Assembly: GCA_003226295.1 (NCBI GenBank)
Contig: CP029803.1
Coordinates: forward strand, 1,793,477 to 1,857,476
Direction: 5' to 3'
DNA length: 64,000 bases
Origin: Candidatus Moanabacter tarae
GTDB lineage: Bacteria; Verrucomicrobiota; Verrucomicrobiia; Opitutales; UBA2987
Shown one piece after another: positions 27,725 through 36,577 of the stretch. Position 1 is the first letter of the stretch. Each line of letters starts with the position of its first letter. The position numbers were made by a program, and so were the translations under genes. Below the pieces are notes generated by a model that saw only the letters and a program-made list of their open reading frames with translations, did no database searches and was not told where the DNA came from.

Positions 27725-28066
27725 TATATACGAGGATCAAAAGTAGCTGTGTAACGAATACATTTAACCTTGGCGAGCCTTGAATCGAGGATCCGTTTTA
27801 CAAATAACGTAAATCCGACCCTTGCGCCTAACTACTTTACAGTTAGGATGCCTGTTCTTCAGACTCTTTATACTGGATACGACTTTCATTGCTCCTTATC
27901 TTCCTGGCAACCCATAAAGGGAATTCTAGCGGTGCCCTATCCCTCATGTCGAAAGGTAGGTACGCCCAATCACACAGAATGAAGCCGAAAGCATCGCACG
28001 ATTCTTCAGCGCTGCAAGCCAAAAATCTGGACCGCTCCTAATGGTTCTTGAACTATCACTAATATC
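27725..28066. other. Gap between rpmE2 and the antiporter operon end
   Basis: About 340 bases; should contain the rpmE2 start region and the end of the antiporter transcript. No RNA gene, repeat or strong terminator was recognised. Confidence 0.4.
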
Positions 28067-29836
28067 CTAAACAAGAAAGAGGAGCGCAAGAAATAGAACT
28101 ACCAGATATACTGAAATCCCTATCGGCATGGTGCTAGTCCGCACATAGCTTCGAAGGCCTTCCATTCTCCGGGAAAACTCCCTCTCGTCGATTTTCCCCA
28201 ACCGCCATATAGGTATAGCGATTGCGCTAGGAATACGCAAAGGAAGCTGACTAGAAAAATTTGCTAGAAATGGGATTAATCGCCCGACGAAAACTCGATG
28301 AAAAAGCTGGTTGATTCTGTTCAGCACCAGATCTGCCATTCCATAGATGAAACGTCCCCCTTTCCGGTACACCCAATCGAAATCAATGTTCATGGATCGC
28401 AACTCAGGCGGATAGACCTTTGTTAACATGAGAACAGTAAAGGCGAGGGCAGAAAAGACAAGCAATTGAGTTTGGGTAATTATATGAGTAAGTGTGTAAG
28501 GCACATATTCAACTGGATAAGGCAGTCGATTGTATAGCACTGAAGGAAAGCTTCCGATAAAAATACAAATGACCGCAGCCAACCCCATGGCAACAAGCAT
28601 ATGGAAAGGCGCTTCCTTTGTTCTAATACCCGAATCGTGGGCAAAAAAAGCGAAATACGGAATTTTTATTCCAGCATGGTGGAAGACACCAGCAGATGCG
28701 AATAAAAGGCAAAGCCACACACCGATACGGCCCTCAGTGCCAACTGCCGTCATTACCATTGATTTGCTTATAAACCCACTAAAGAGCGGAAAGGCCGAAA
28801 TCGACGCTGCGCCAACAATACAGAACCCGGTCGTCCACGGCATTGACTTGTAGAGTCCGCCAAGATCGCTTCCATTAATCCTACCAGTTCGGTAAAGGAC
28901 TGCCCCCATGGACATAAATAGAAGGCCCTTGTAGATCACATGTACAAAGGCAGTGGCCACCGCCCCATTCAGTGCCATCGGAGTTCCGATCCCAATTCCG
29001 ACTACCATGAAGCCTATTTGATTGATCATGCTGTACCCAAGGACGCGCCTAAGGTCGTTTTCAATGACAGCATAGAAAATAGGAAATATCGCCATTACGG
29101 TTCCAATCTCGACTAATATATCGGTCCCTGGAAAACCTCGAGCAAGCGCATAGACCGCCACTTTAGTGGTAATTACGCTTAAGAAAACAGTCCCCGTTGG
29201 AGTCGCTTCGGGATAGGCATCGACCACCCAGGTGTGGAAAAGGGGGAAAGCGCATTTAATTCCAAATGCAAAGAAAAGGAAAAAGGAAGCAATACTATGC
29301 AACTCCATCCTTTCGAAAAGGATGGATCCGGTTTGGTTGTACTGCATCGCAATTCCTGCAATCAGCAGCAACCCCGATGCTATTTGCATTAGAAGATAAC
29401 GAATTCCGCAGAAGATTGAATTCTGCCTTCTCCTTGCCCAAATCAGGAAAACTGAAGTGATCGCCTGAAGTTCCCAGAATATGGACAAAGTGATGAGGTC
29501 TCCCGCAAACACTACTCCGATCGCACTACCTACGTACATGGAAGCCGTAACGAGCTGGGTAGTATCTCTTACTCGAAAAGAGAATATGGCTCCAATAAAG
29601 GCCGCAATATGAAAGAGGTAACCAAAAAGAAGGCTCAATTTGTCGACCCGGATCACCACCAGCTCGAATTCCATGAATGAGAGTGTGAGACGACTACCTT
29701 CCTCTAGACCCAGCAGATTGAGAAACCCTAGTATTGGAAGAAAGAGGTAGACGAAGCGTCGTTTAGAACCAGAGAGGATGGGCAGCACCAAGGAGCCGAG
29801 AATAAGAATCAGCGCCGGATGGATACTAATGGTCAT
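28067..29836 (-). CDS. Antiporter-like subunit (NuoL/M/N, MrpD-like), third copy
   Basis: This 589-residue membrane protein of the proton-conducting transporter family has about 14-16 hydrophobic helices. The conserved Glu of the fifth helix is in LSIFWELQAITS, the pump Lys in IKCAFPLFHTWVVDAYPEATP, and GYSMINQIGFMVVGI follows. A polar C-terminal tail of about 90 residues (from about DFDWVYRKGG) ends in one last helix, reminiscent of a NuoL lateral arm, though short. It is the last gene of the operon and overlaps the 109-residue gene by 11 bases. It probably provides one ion channel of a multi-subunit cation/proton antiporter. Confidence 0.88.
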   Translation of the reverse strand: MTISIHPALILILGSLVLPILSGSKRRFVYLFLPILGFLNLLGLEEGSRLTLSFMEFELVVIRVDKLSLLFGYLFHIAAFIGAIFSFRVRDTTQLVTASMYVGSAIGVVFAGDLITLSIFWELQAITSVFLIWARRRQNSIFCGIRYLLMQIASGLLLIAGIAMQYNQTGSILFERMELHSIASFFLFFAFGIKCAFPLFHTWVVDAYPEATPTGTVFLSVITTKVAVYALARGFPGTDILVEIGTVMAIFPIFYAVIENDLRRVLGYSMINQIGFMVVGIGIGTPMALNGAVATAFVHVIYKGLLFMSMGAVLYRTGRINGSDLGGLYKSMPWTTGFCIVGAASISAFPLFSGFISKSMVMTAVGTEGRIGVWLCLLFASAGVFHHAGIKIPYFAFFAHDSGIRTKEAPFHMLVAMGLAAVICIFIGSFPSVLYNRLPYPVEYVPYTLTHIITQTQLLVFSALAFTVLMLTKVYPPELRSMNIDFDWVYRKGGRFIYGMADLVLNRINQLFHRVFVGRLIPFLANFSSQLPLRIPSAIAIPIWRLGKIDEREFSRRMEGLRSYVRTSTMPIGISVYLVVLFLALLFLV

Positions 29837-30155
29837 AGTAATCTTCCCTTCTCCTGACCAGTTTTCGAAGTAGATATTTGGCCGCCAAAACTAGGACCAC
29901 ACAGGCTACGAACCCATAAATGCCATAGAATCCAAACCAACCCTCCAACGGGAACAACCCCTCTTGGAAACTCAAATGCTTGTGAAGGATGAAAAAAAGC
30001 CCATCGAATAGAAAGAGCACTACACATACCGCAACCAAAATTCGGATGACCTTCCGAACATTCTTGGGATCATCAAAAAAGTGTTTCCGCCCATCATCAG
30101 GAAGCAATACTACTCCTTTCTTCTCTGCCTCCATCTGTTCCTCGGGCCTTTTCAT
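29826..30155 (-). CDS. Small two-helix membrane protein of the antiporter operon
   Basis: A 109-residue protein with a charged N-terminus (about 1-35), a hydrophobic helix (about 36-57), a short amphipathic linker with GWFGFYGIYGF, a second helix (about 78-95) and a basic-acidic end VRRREDYYDH. It overlaps both neighbours (4 and 11 bases) and so is translationally coupled between two antiporter-like subunits. I recall similar small proteins with WFGFY and EDYYD endings in Mrp-like operons of proteobacteria. They have no standard name, so it may be an accessory subunit. Confidence 0.7.
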   Translation of the reverse strand: MKRPEEQMEAEKKGVVLLPDDGRKHFFDDPKNVRKVIRILVAVCVVLFLFDGLFFILHKHLSFQEGLFPLEGWFGFYGIYGFVACVVLVLAAKYLLRKLVRRREDYYDH

Positions 30156-31627
30156 TTCGCCCCCCCCATCAAACTAGCAAGATGCAGAAAAAGGTCGGGA
30201 TAAATAAAAAGGAGGAAACAAGAAGTAGCAGTGAATATCAACGGAATCAAACAGGCCAGCGGTGCCTCGGAAATACCTACTCTTCCCTGCTTGGGATCTG
30301 TCGGTACAAAATAGGCATTTGCGACAATCGGAAGTAAGTAAGCTATGTTTAGCAGCGAACTCAAAATTAGGATAGCGGTAAGAATTACTTGCCCCGTATC
30401 GAGAGTCGCTAAAATCAGATACCACTTACTCCAGGCCCCTCCAAAAGGAGGGAGACCGATAATACTGAGCGATCCAATAAAGAAAGCAAACATTGTAAAA
30501 GGCATCTGCCGTCCGATCCCAACCATCTCGCTAATCTGGCGCTTTCCAGAGACAACATAAATAGCTCCGGCACAAAAAAATAGAGTGATTTTTCCGACTG
30601 CGTGCATTCCTATATGCAGCATGCTTCCGGACAACCCGTTAGGAGAAAGCATCGAGATTCCAAACACGATATAACCGAGCTGACTGATGGTAGAGAAAGC
30701 CAGCCGCCTTTTAAGGTCATCTTGAGTCAGGGCAATGAGAGAGGCAGTGAGGATAGTGAAGACGGCTATCCAAAGAACGAACTTCTCTCCACCAATTGTA
30801 TCGAGAAATTCCAACCCAAACACTCCCGTAAAAACGCGAATAATGCAAAAAACTCCGACTTTGACAACGGCCACGGCATGGAGCAGTGCACTCACCGGAG
30901 TCGGCGCTACCATTGCTCCCGGTAGCCAGGAGTGAAACGGCATTAATCCCCCCTTCGCAAAACCGAAAACAAATAGAAGCAGCAAAATCGCGGTCTCGGC
31001 ACCCGTTACCTTTCCTGATAACCCCCCCCCATTGCTGAAATCCATGTTTCCTCCACTCCTCAGGTATACAAAAATCATCGCCGGCAAGGCGAAGCCAATG
31101 GAGGTACCAAGCAGATAGGTTAGGTAGGTTCTCCCCCCAGTACGAGCTTTCCCGTCCTGGTGATGAGCCACAAGCGGGTAGGTTGATAATGAGAGGAGTT
31201 CATAAAAAAGATACATCGTGAGCAGATTGGCAGAAAATGCCACCCCCATAGTAGCCGAAATAGCAACGGCAAAGAATACAAAGAATCTCGTTTGAGAGTG
31301 CTCTCTAAGTCCCCTCATGTAGCCCAGTGAGTACACCGAAGTTACTATCCACAGTATCGATGCAACCAATGCAAATAGAAGTCCAAGACCATCAACCCGG
31401 AACTGGATCGGAAGCCCACTTATAATATTCCATACTGTGAATTCCAGTAGTCTCCCCTTCAAGACCTCTGAAATCATCGATAGGATTACACCCAATTTAA
31501 TTACTCCGGCTATAAAGGTCCATGCCTCCCGAAGATTAGGTCGCCTTCGAGAAATGATGATTGGCAATACTGCCGCCAACGATATGAGACAGACGACGAG
31601 AGGCTTAAGCGACTGGACGGTGTTCAT
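30152..31627 (-). CDS. Antiporter-like subunit (NuoL/M/N, MrpD-like), second copy
   Basis: The 491-residue protein has about 14 helices. Conserved charges are the Glu in MYLFYELLSLSTYP and the Lys in AKGGLMPFHSWLPGAMVAPTP. TQDDLKRRLAFSTISQLGYI is the usual helix-8 region, and GLPPFGGAWSKWYL the helix-12 region. It should translocate protons or Na+. It overlaps the next gene by four bases and lies 153 bases after the first MrpD-like gene, where a weak break in the operon is possible. Confidence 0.9.
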   Translation of the reverse strand: MNTVQSLKPLVVCLISLAAVLPIIISRRRPNLREAWTFIAGVIKLGVILSMISEVLKGRLLEFTVWNIISGLPIQFRVDGLGLLFALVASILWIVTSVYSLGYMRGLREHSQTRFFVFFAVAISATMGVAFSANLLTMYLFYELLSLSTYPLVAHHQDGKARTGGRTYLTYLLGTSIGFALPAMIFVYLRSGGNMDFSNGGGLSGKVTGAETAILLLLFVFGFAKGGLMPFHSWLPGAMVAPTPVSALLHAVAVVKVGVFCIIRVFTGVFGLEFLDTIGGEKFVLWIAVFTILTASLIALTQDDLKRRLAFSTISQLGYIVFGISMLSPNGLSGSMLHIGMHAVGKITLFFCAGAIYVVSGKRQISEMVGIGRQMPFTMFAFFIGSLSIIGLPPFGGAWSKWYLILATLDTGQVILTAILILSSLLNIAYLLPIVANAYFVPTDPKQGRVGISEAPLACLIPLIFTATSCFLLFIYPDLFLHLASLMGGAK

Positions 31628-31780
31628 CTGATCGAGGCTCGTTGTGTAAATAAAGTTCGTACCATAGCTAGGAATTCGAAATGAACTATTCAGAATTTGA
31701 GACTGCAGCTAAATATTCCACACCTATCCTTTGGGGTAGTAACGAAAACTGGCCCATATTCCCGCAACAACCATTAGATT

Positions 31781-33280
31781 TCAATTCAGTCCGAATTGTT
31801 TCGCTGTCTCGCCAATAAATAACGTGATGGGTTGATTGAGGAGTCCGACCGCAATAATAATGAGAGCTGATAATACTAACGGGACAAGCATCAATGGAGG
31901 CACCTCATCAATGATAACAGCCCTTTTCTCCACACGTAGATGTTCTGACTCAATCTTATGAAAAAACGCAGTTTCAATAATCCTAAAAAACAGAACAGCA
32001 ATCAGCAAACTGGATAGAAGAAGGGCCCCAACATAAACCCATTGTCCCGATTCGATTCCCCCACGGATAAGATACCATTTACTAAAAAATCCACAAGTGG
32101 GGGGGATCCCTATCATCGAAAGACCTCCTACCGTTATTGCGCCCATCGTTATCGGCATGGTACGGTAAAGACCAGATAACTGCCGAATCTCAAGATTCCT
32201 CAATCTCGATCCGATAACGGCGGCTCCGAGAAAGAGACATAATGTCATAAAAGCATCACTCACCACATGATAAACGGCTCCTACAAACCCCGCCTCATTC
32301 ATCATCCAAACACCTCCCACAATATACCCAATCTCCGCAACAATCAAATAGGTCAGCATACGACGTATATTCGCTTGAATAAAAGCAAGTATCGATCCCG
32401 CTGAAATCGCAATCACAGCCATGAAAACAACCACTTCGGTCCACCCTAGATGCACGATGATATACTGTGCACCAAAAACTGTGAACATCATTCTTATCAT
32501 TACGTATACACCGACTTTTGTCATTAATGGAGCGATCAGACAACCGGCCGCGCTTGGGGCGAAGTAATAGGCATTTGGGAGCCATCCATGAAGAGGGAAG
32601 AAAGCCATTTTTATCCAGACTCCAATCATGATAAAAATGAAGGAAATCATGATCGTGATGGAACCGTAAAGCCCTCTGGCCTCTATTATCTGCTGAATGT
32701 CCACCATGTTAAGAGATCCCGTCTTAATAAAGAGATAGCCCACCCCAATTAGATAAAAGGAAGCTCCTATCGTTCCCATAATAAGGTAATTAAAAGATGA
32801 AAAGGGTGCTTGTTTTCTTCCCATTGCAATAAGTGCGTAACTAGTTAAGGAAGAGACCTCCATCAGAACATAGAGGTTAAATGCGTCCCCCGTTAGACAC
32901 ATTCCCATAAGGCCAGTTACAAGCAGCAGATAGAGAATGTAGAATGACGGAAGCTTGTCTGAATTCTCTCGCTCCACCGACTCCTTAGAATATAGAGCGG
33001 CCATAAGCGCCACCACCAAAATAACAAGTACGAGAAGAATATTGATAGAATCAATGCGAAATTCTATACCATAGGGACGGGGCCAATTTCCCAGAAGATA
33101 GATGATCTCACCTTGTTGTACAACGTTCCACAGTACCGCTAATCCTGCACCCGTCGAAATTGCCAAACTTGCAACTACAATAGGCAGGCAAAATTTTTTC
33201 CTCCAACCCCCAAATAAACTAATCAGCAATGCCGAGAAAAAGGGAAACAGGAGCGTGATCGCTGGATACTGCTCACTCAT
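31781..33280 (-). CDS. mrpD: Cation/proton antiporter subunit D (MrpD/MbhH)
   Basis: The 499-residue protein fits MrpD in length and position directly after mrpC (eight-base overlap). It keeps the helix-5 Glu (YVLMEVSSLTSYALIA), the helix-7 Lys (IKMAFFPLHGWLPNAYYFAP), QANIRRMLTYLIVAEIGYI and GIPPTCGFFSKWYL. MrpD is one of the two large antiport subunits of Mrp complexes; its homologue in archaeal hydrogenase modules is MbhH. Confidence 0.92.
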   Translation of the reverse strand: MSEQYPAITLLFPFFSALLISLFGGWRKKFCLPIVVASLAISTGAGLAVLWNVVQQGEIIYLLGNWPRPYGIEFRIDSINILLVLVILVVALMAALYSKESVERENSDKLPSFYILYLLLVTGLMGMCLTGDAFNLYVLMEVSSLTSYALIAMGRKQAPFSSFNYLIMGTIGASFYLIGVGYLFIKTGSLNMVDIQQIIEARGLYGSITIMISFIFIMIGVWIKMAFFPLHGWLPNAYYFAPSAAGCLIAPLMTKVGVYVMIRMMFTVFGAQYIIVHLGWTEVVVFMAVIAISAGSILAFIQANIRRMLTYLIVAEIGYIVGGVWMMNEAGFVGAVYHVVSDAFMTLCLFLGAAVIGSRLRNLEIRQLSGLYRTMPITMGAITVGGLSMIGIPPTCGFFSKWYLIRGGIESGQWVYVGALLLSSLLIAVLFFRIIETAFFHKIESEHLRVEKRAVIIDEVPPLMLVPLVLSALIIIAVGLLNQPITLFIGETAKQFGLN

Positions 33281-33740
33281 TTTCAGAATCTATTCGCGCT
33301 AGAATTTCGTTTTCCTCAATTGCTCCGTATTCTAAATAGATCTTCTGAACAATCGCGAGCCCAACGCCAAGAGTACTAACACCGACGACGATCGCGGTCA
33401 GCATCAAAACATGAGGCAACGGATTGGAGTATCTTTTTGCTTCGACGTGACTACCAGTATCTCTAAGAACCCTGGGTTCGTGGTTCTGTTCGGATTGAAC
33501 GAATTGATTAGCCACCTCATCCTCCAGAATCGGAATGGTGGCATTTTCTTTTACTCCGACTGATACATAAAAAAGGATGATTGCGGTTTGAAAGATAGAC
33601 ATTCCTATGAGCTTTTTGATCAGGTTCTTTTTCGCAATCATGGCAAAGAGTCCCATCATCATTAGCACTATGTAGACCCAATAATTGAATCGAACGACAA
33701 CTGAATCCAACAACTGCTCCCACCCATTCATATAGTCCAA
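33273..33740 (-). CDS. mrpC: Cation/proton antiporter subunit C (MrpC/MbhG, NuoK-like)
   Basis: This NuoK-like subunit has three helices (about 20-36, 45-62 and 108-133). GMSIFQTAIILFYV and HVLMLTAIVVGVSTLGVGLA are the family signatures. At 155 residues it is longer than the usual 110-120. The extra length is a polar insert (about 64-106, rich in Glu, Asn and Gln) between helices 2 and 3, and a charged tail. The insert occurs where some Mrp and Mbh homologues also have extra residues. It overlaps mrpD by eight bases. Confidence 0.9.
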   Translation of the reverse strand: MDYMNGWEQLLDSVVVRFNYWVYIVLMMMGLFAMIAKKNLIKKLIGMSIFQTAIILFYVSVGVKENATIPILEDEVANQFVQSEQNHEPRVLRDTGSHVEAKRYSNPLPHVLMLTAIVVGVSTLGVGLAIVQKIYLEYGAIEENEILARIDSENE

Positions 33741-33828
33741 AATTCTTTGTTCTCAAATCTTACAAACCTCTGTTCTAGATTCGAGATTAGAAAGGAGAAC
33801 CAGAAATTCCATAACATCATTTACTTAT

Positions 33829-34584
33829 TTAGAGCCCATCCTGAAGCCGACCTCTTGATGAAAGATTTGCGAAGATAACAAACATTACTGTCGCGACTGT
33901 AAATCCGACTCCAACCTCGACACCGAAAATACTAAGTGAGCGTGCTTGAATACTAGGAATATTCAGAAGCTTTCCCAAGATCGAGTAATCTAAGAAATTA
34001 GATCCGAGGATCAGGCAGAGCAATCCGATCCCCGCATAAATTAGAACCCCGACCGTCGCAAACAGTACCGCTCGACTCTGAGACAACCTCCGTAGAGTAT
34101 AAGGTAGATTCCGGGCTAGAGATAATAAGATGAGACTAGAACCAAAAATGATGCCCCCTTGGAACCCTCCCCCTGGGCTGGAATGTCCATGAGCAATTAC
34201 GTAAAGACCAAAAAGCTGAATTACAGGTACGATCAGTCGCACCGTTGTATCAATGATCAAGTCTTCTCCCGACACATCTAATTTATCTTGTTCACCGAAT
34301 AGAGTTTCGGTCTTTTCTCTTGTTCCTAGAATGGCAAGAATAGCGATTCCAGCAGCAAAGATGACAACTGTTTCAAAAAGGGTGTCGTACCCCCGGTAGT
34401 CAGCTAGTACTGCGGTAACGAGGTTAGGAACAGAAGTTTCCGCAAATGATTCTGTGATATAATGATTGGAAACACGATAGCTACTAGCCGGCGACGCCGG
34501 ATCGCCCCAATTCGGAAAGTCTGAAACAGCGATAATCAACAAACTGCCAGAAATCAGTACCGTGATCAATCCGATGAATTTCAA
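33829..34584 (-). CDS. mrpB: Fused MbhE-like / MrpB antiporter subunit
   Basis: The 251 residues join two units. The N-terminal part (about 1-95) has a helix, a periplasmic loop and FETVVIFAAGIAILAILGTR, matching the last part of MrpA/MbhE. The C-terminal part (about 110-251) is MrpB/MbhF: QLFGLYVIAHGHSSPGGGFQ is the hallmark motif and GVEVGVGFTVATVMFVIFANL the last helix. The pieces are separate genes in archaeal Mbh clusters, and in classical Mrp the first belongs to MrpA. It overlaps the DUF4040 gene by four bases. Confidence 0.88.
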   Translation of the reverse strand: MKFIGLITVLISGSLLIIAVSDFPNWGDPASPASSYRVSNHYITESFAETSVPNLVTAVLADYRGYDTLFETVVIFAAGIAILAILGTREKTETLFGEQDKLDVSGEDLIIDTTVRLIVPVIQLFGLYVIAHGHSSPGGGFQGGIIFGSSLILLSLARNLPYTLRRLSQSRAVLFATVGVLIYAGIGLLCLILGSNFLDYSILGKLLNIPSIQARSLSIFGVEVGVGFTVATVMFVIFANLSSRGRLQDGL

Positions 34585-34826
34585 TCCGAAGATCTCCTCT
34601 CTGTCGAAAAGACCGTAGAGATAAGGAAAACGGTACTTACACCCGCTCCCACCGCAGCTTCCGTAAAGGCAACATCGACAGCTCCCATCTCAGCCCATAA
34701 CAAGCAGATTAAGAAGCTATAGGTACCCAATACGATAGCTGCCCCAAGCAGATCTTTCAGGCACAAAGTGATACTCGCACTAACAATCAGTAAAACGAGA
34801 ATCACAACATTAAATTGCCAGATCAT
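34581..34826 (-). CDS. DUF4040 (MbhD-like) small subunit
   Basis: An 81-residue three-helix protein. LKDLLGAAIVLGTYSFLICLL and AEMGAVDVAFTEAAVGAGVS match DUF4040/MbhD, which elsewhere forms part of the MrpA C-terminus. It is encoded between mrpG and mrpB with four-base overlaps on both sides. That is its expected position in an Mbh-ordered module (E-F-G-D-E/F-C-D). Confidence 0.9.
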   Translation of the reverse strand: MIWQFNVVILVLLIVSASITLCLKDLLGAAIVLGTYSFLICLLWAEMGAVDVAFTEAAVGAGVSTVFLISTVFSTERRSSD

Positions 34827-35167
34827 GGGTCCCGGCTTCCTTTACCAGGATCTCCCTTTCCCCACGGTTTAACTCCATCATCATAACCAGCTCGCATGAG
34901 GGCGTGTGTACTAGTCGGGCTCGTGATAGCGATGAAACCGCAGATAGCTAGGATCTTTGCTCCTACTAGAAGTCTAGGGAGTGAAAAATCCTGCAGATAG
35001 TGGACAAGAAACCCCAAAAGGATGAGAAGAGTCGACAGGGTATCTCCTTTTCCTGCCGCATGCATCCTGGTGTAGAAATCAGGGAATCGTAATAATCCGA
35101 CGACAGCTCCTAGGAAAAACAAAAGCCCGATCAAGATTAGGGTTATACTGACCAATTCTGCTATCAT
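34823..35167 (-). CDS. mrpG: Cation/proton antiporter subunit G
   Basis: The 114-residue MrpG has three helices and the conserved RFPDFYTRMHAAGKGDTLS between helices 1 and 2, then an ILAICGFIAITSPTSTHALM helix. MrpG is a small structural subunit of the antiporter. The last 20 residues are polar and Gly/Lys-rich. Four-base overlaps with both neighbours imply coupled translation. Confidence 0.95.
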   Translation of the reverse strand: MIAELVSITLILIGLLFFLGAVVGLLRFPDFYTRMHAAGKGDTLSTLLILLGFLVHYLQDFSLPRLLVGAKILAICGFIAITSPTSTHALMRAGYDDGVKPWGKGDPGKGSRDP

Positions 35168-35484
35168 TTGTGCTCTGAGACACTTGGTGACACTTCTCGA
35201 CTACGAGCAATCTTCACCTTATGGAAGTACTTCGCCGCAGCCAACGCGGCTATAAAATTCAAAAGAGCATAGGCGAGAGCAAAGTCGATGAACATCTCAA
35301 GGCGGGCGAATAGACTACCGATGATTACTAAAATTACGGTCGTCTTGGTTCCAATTAAATTAACCGCTACGATACGATCCAACGCGGTTGGGCCAGATGC
35401 CACCCGATAGAATGCCGGAATCATTAGGACAAACAGAAAAAGACCAGAAAAGATAAAGAAGTTGTGCACCTTGCTTATTACCAA
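35164..35484 (-). CDS. mrpF: Cation/proton antiporter subunit F
   Basis: A 106-residue three-helix protein with the MrpF core YRVASGPTALDRIVAVNLIG, then FARLEMFIDFALAYALLNFI. It overlaps mrpE by seven bases and mrpG by four. A polar C-terminal tail of about 20 residues is present. Confidence 0.95.
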   Translation of the reverse strand: MVISKVHNFFIFSGLFLFVLMIPAFYRVASGPTALDRIVAVNLIGTKTTVILVIIGSLFARLEMFIDFALAYALLNFIAALAAAKYFHKVKIARSREVSPSVSEHK

Positions 35485-35972
35485 TTATCTCGTTCGAAAA
35501 CGTTGCTGACTCGTTTCTCCATCTCCCCGCCCACACCAGCCGCCGTCTTCCTACTAATGGCATGAATGAGCAGGTGGTCCCCATCAATTCGCACAGTCAC
35601 GGTTCCTGGTGTCAGGGTAATGGAATTGGCTAGAGCATATTTGGCAAAGTCCGTGCGAAAAGCTACCTTGTGCCGAATGATCCTAGGTTCGATTGACGCA
35701 AATCCCTTAGGAGACAGAGCCAACCTTAAGATATGGATGTTTGCAAGAACTACCTGATAGAATAGCCATACCATGTATCCCGGAACCTGCATGCCTTCAC
35801 GTATCCGGGAGGAAAATCGTTTCGAAGTTTGGGCAAACAGCAAATCGGCAGAAATTAAACTAATGAAAATAGACGAGAACAATCCAAGTAAAAGATGAAA
35901 AGGGTCAAACAATCCAGATAAAACGACCCAAACCAGAAAGAGTATTAAGAAGGAGAAAAAACGGATCTTCAT
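35478..35972 (-). CDS. mrpE: Cation/proton antiporter subunit E
   Basis: A 164-residue protein with two N-terminal helices (about 4-46) and the MrpE soluble part: VAFRTDFAKYALANSITLTP is the diagnostic element, followed by GTVTVRIDGDHLLIHAIS. It is the first antiporter gene and lies 32 bases after the YqgE gene, which may share the transcript. The E-F-G-DUF4040-B-C-D order follows the Mrp module of archaeal membrane-bound hydrogenases, but no hydrogenase genes are present. Confidence 0.93.
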   Translation of the reverse strand: MKIRFFSFLILFLVWVVLSGLFDPFHLLLGLFSSIFISLISADLLFAQTSKRFSSRIREGMQVPGYMVWLFYQVVLANIHILRLALSPKGFASIEPRIIRHKVAFRTDFAKYALANSITLTPGTVTVRIDGDHLLIHAISRKTAAGVGGEMEKRVSNVFERDNW

Positions 35973-36004
35973 TTATCCCAAGTTCTTATATCTCCAGCCT
36001 ATTC

Positions 36005-36577
36005 TCAGTTCATCGATGGATCGATCGGTGCTCGAGCGATAAAATCGACCAGAAACTCCATCTCGGGACAGAGACTATCGAGAATTCCTTTCCACAGATC
36101 AATACCTTTTAGATTTTCTATTAAGGTTCGGATAATTGGACTGACAATCCAGGTGTCTTTCCCCAACTCCTCTTCAATCTGCCCCGGTTTCCATCCAGCA
36201 TACCCTATAAAACCCCGCACTTCCAAATTTTGATTCTCTTCAAGTAAACTCTCTGCTCGGTCAGTGGTTACCGCAAAGTCCCCCCTAAACTCGCCCGAGT
36301 CTCCCCATTTCCAAGCTGTAAGGATCAAGCTTCCCGAATCCACAGGCCCCCCACTGTAAAGCGGCACCTTCCCTAGTGGACTATTGGCAAATTGCTTATT
36401 GTAACACCCGAGGGTCGTCCCCAGCGGACGATTGATAACCACCCCGAGAGCACCTTCTTCATGTGAATGATTGTTAATCAAAATCACCGTCCTTCCAAAA
36501 TTGATATCCCGTAATTTAGGGTGGGCTACCACTAGAGATCCCGAATGGTTGGCTGGAAATTCACCTAGATCTTTCAT
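36005..36577 (-). CDS. YqgE/AlgH family protein (UPF0301)
   Basis: The 190 residues show the UPF0301 pattern: GSLVVAHPKLRDINFGRTVI, GALGVVINRPLGTTLG, PLYSGGPVDSGSLILT and GFIGYAGWKPGQIEEEL. The family is widespread; AlgH of Pseudomonas affects alginate regulation, but a biochemical function is not established. Its stop is 32 bases before mrpE on the same strand, so it may be the first gene of the antiporter transcript. Confidence 0.92.
   Translation of the reverse strand: MKDLGEFPANHSGSLVVAHPKLRDINFGRTVILINNHSHEEGALGVVINRPLGTTLGCYNKQFANSPLGKVPLYSGGPVDSGSLILTAWKWGDSGEFRGDFAVTTDRAESLLEENQNLEVRGFIGYAGWKPGQIEEELGKDTWIVSPIIRTLIENLKGIDLWKGILDSLCPEMEFLVDFIARAPIDPSMN

Noticed and set aside
27302-27754. 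150-codon frame opposite rpmE2
   Set aside because: It is the shadow of the L31 gene, whose protein match is unmistakable.
31628-31780. Operon break between mrpD and the second antiporter-like gene
   Set aside because: A 153-base gap exists, but no terminator or promoter could be identified, so I keep the genes as one operon with reservation.
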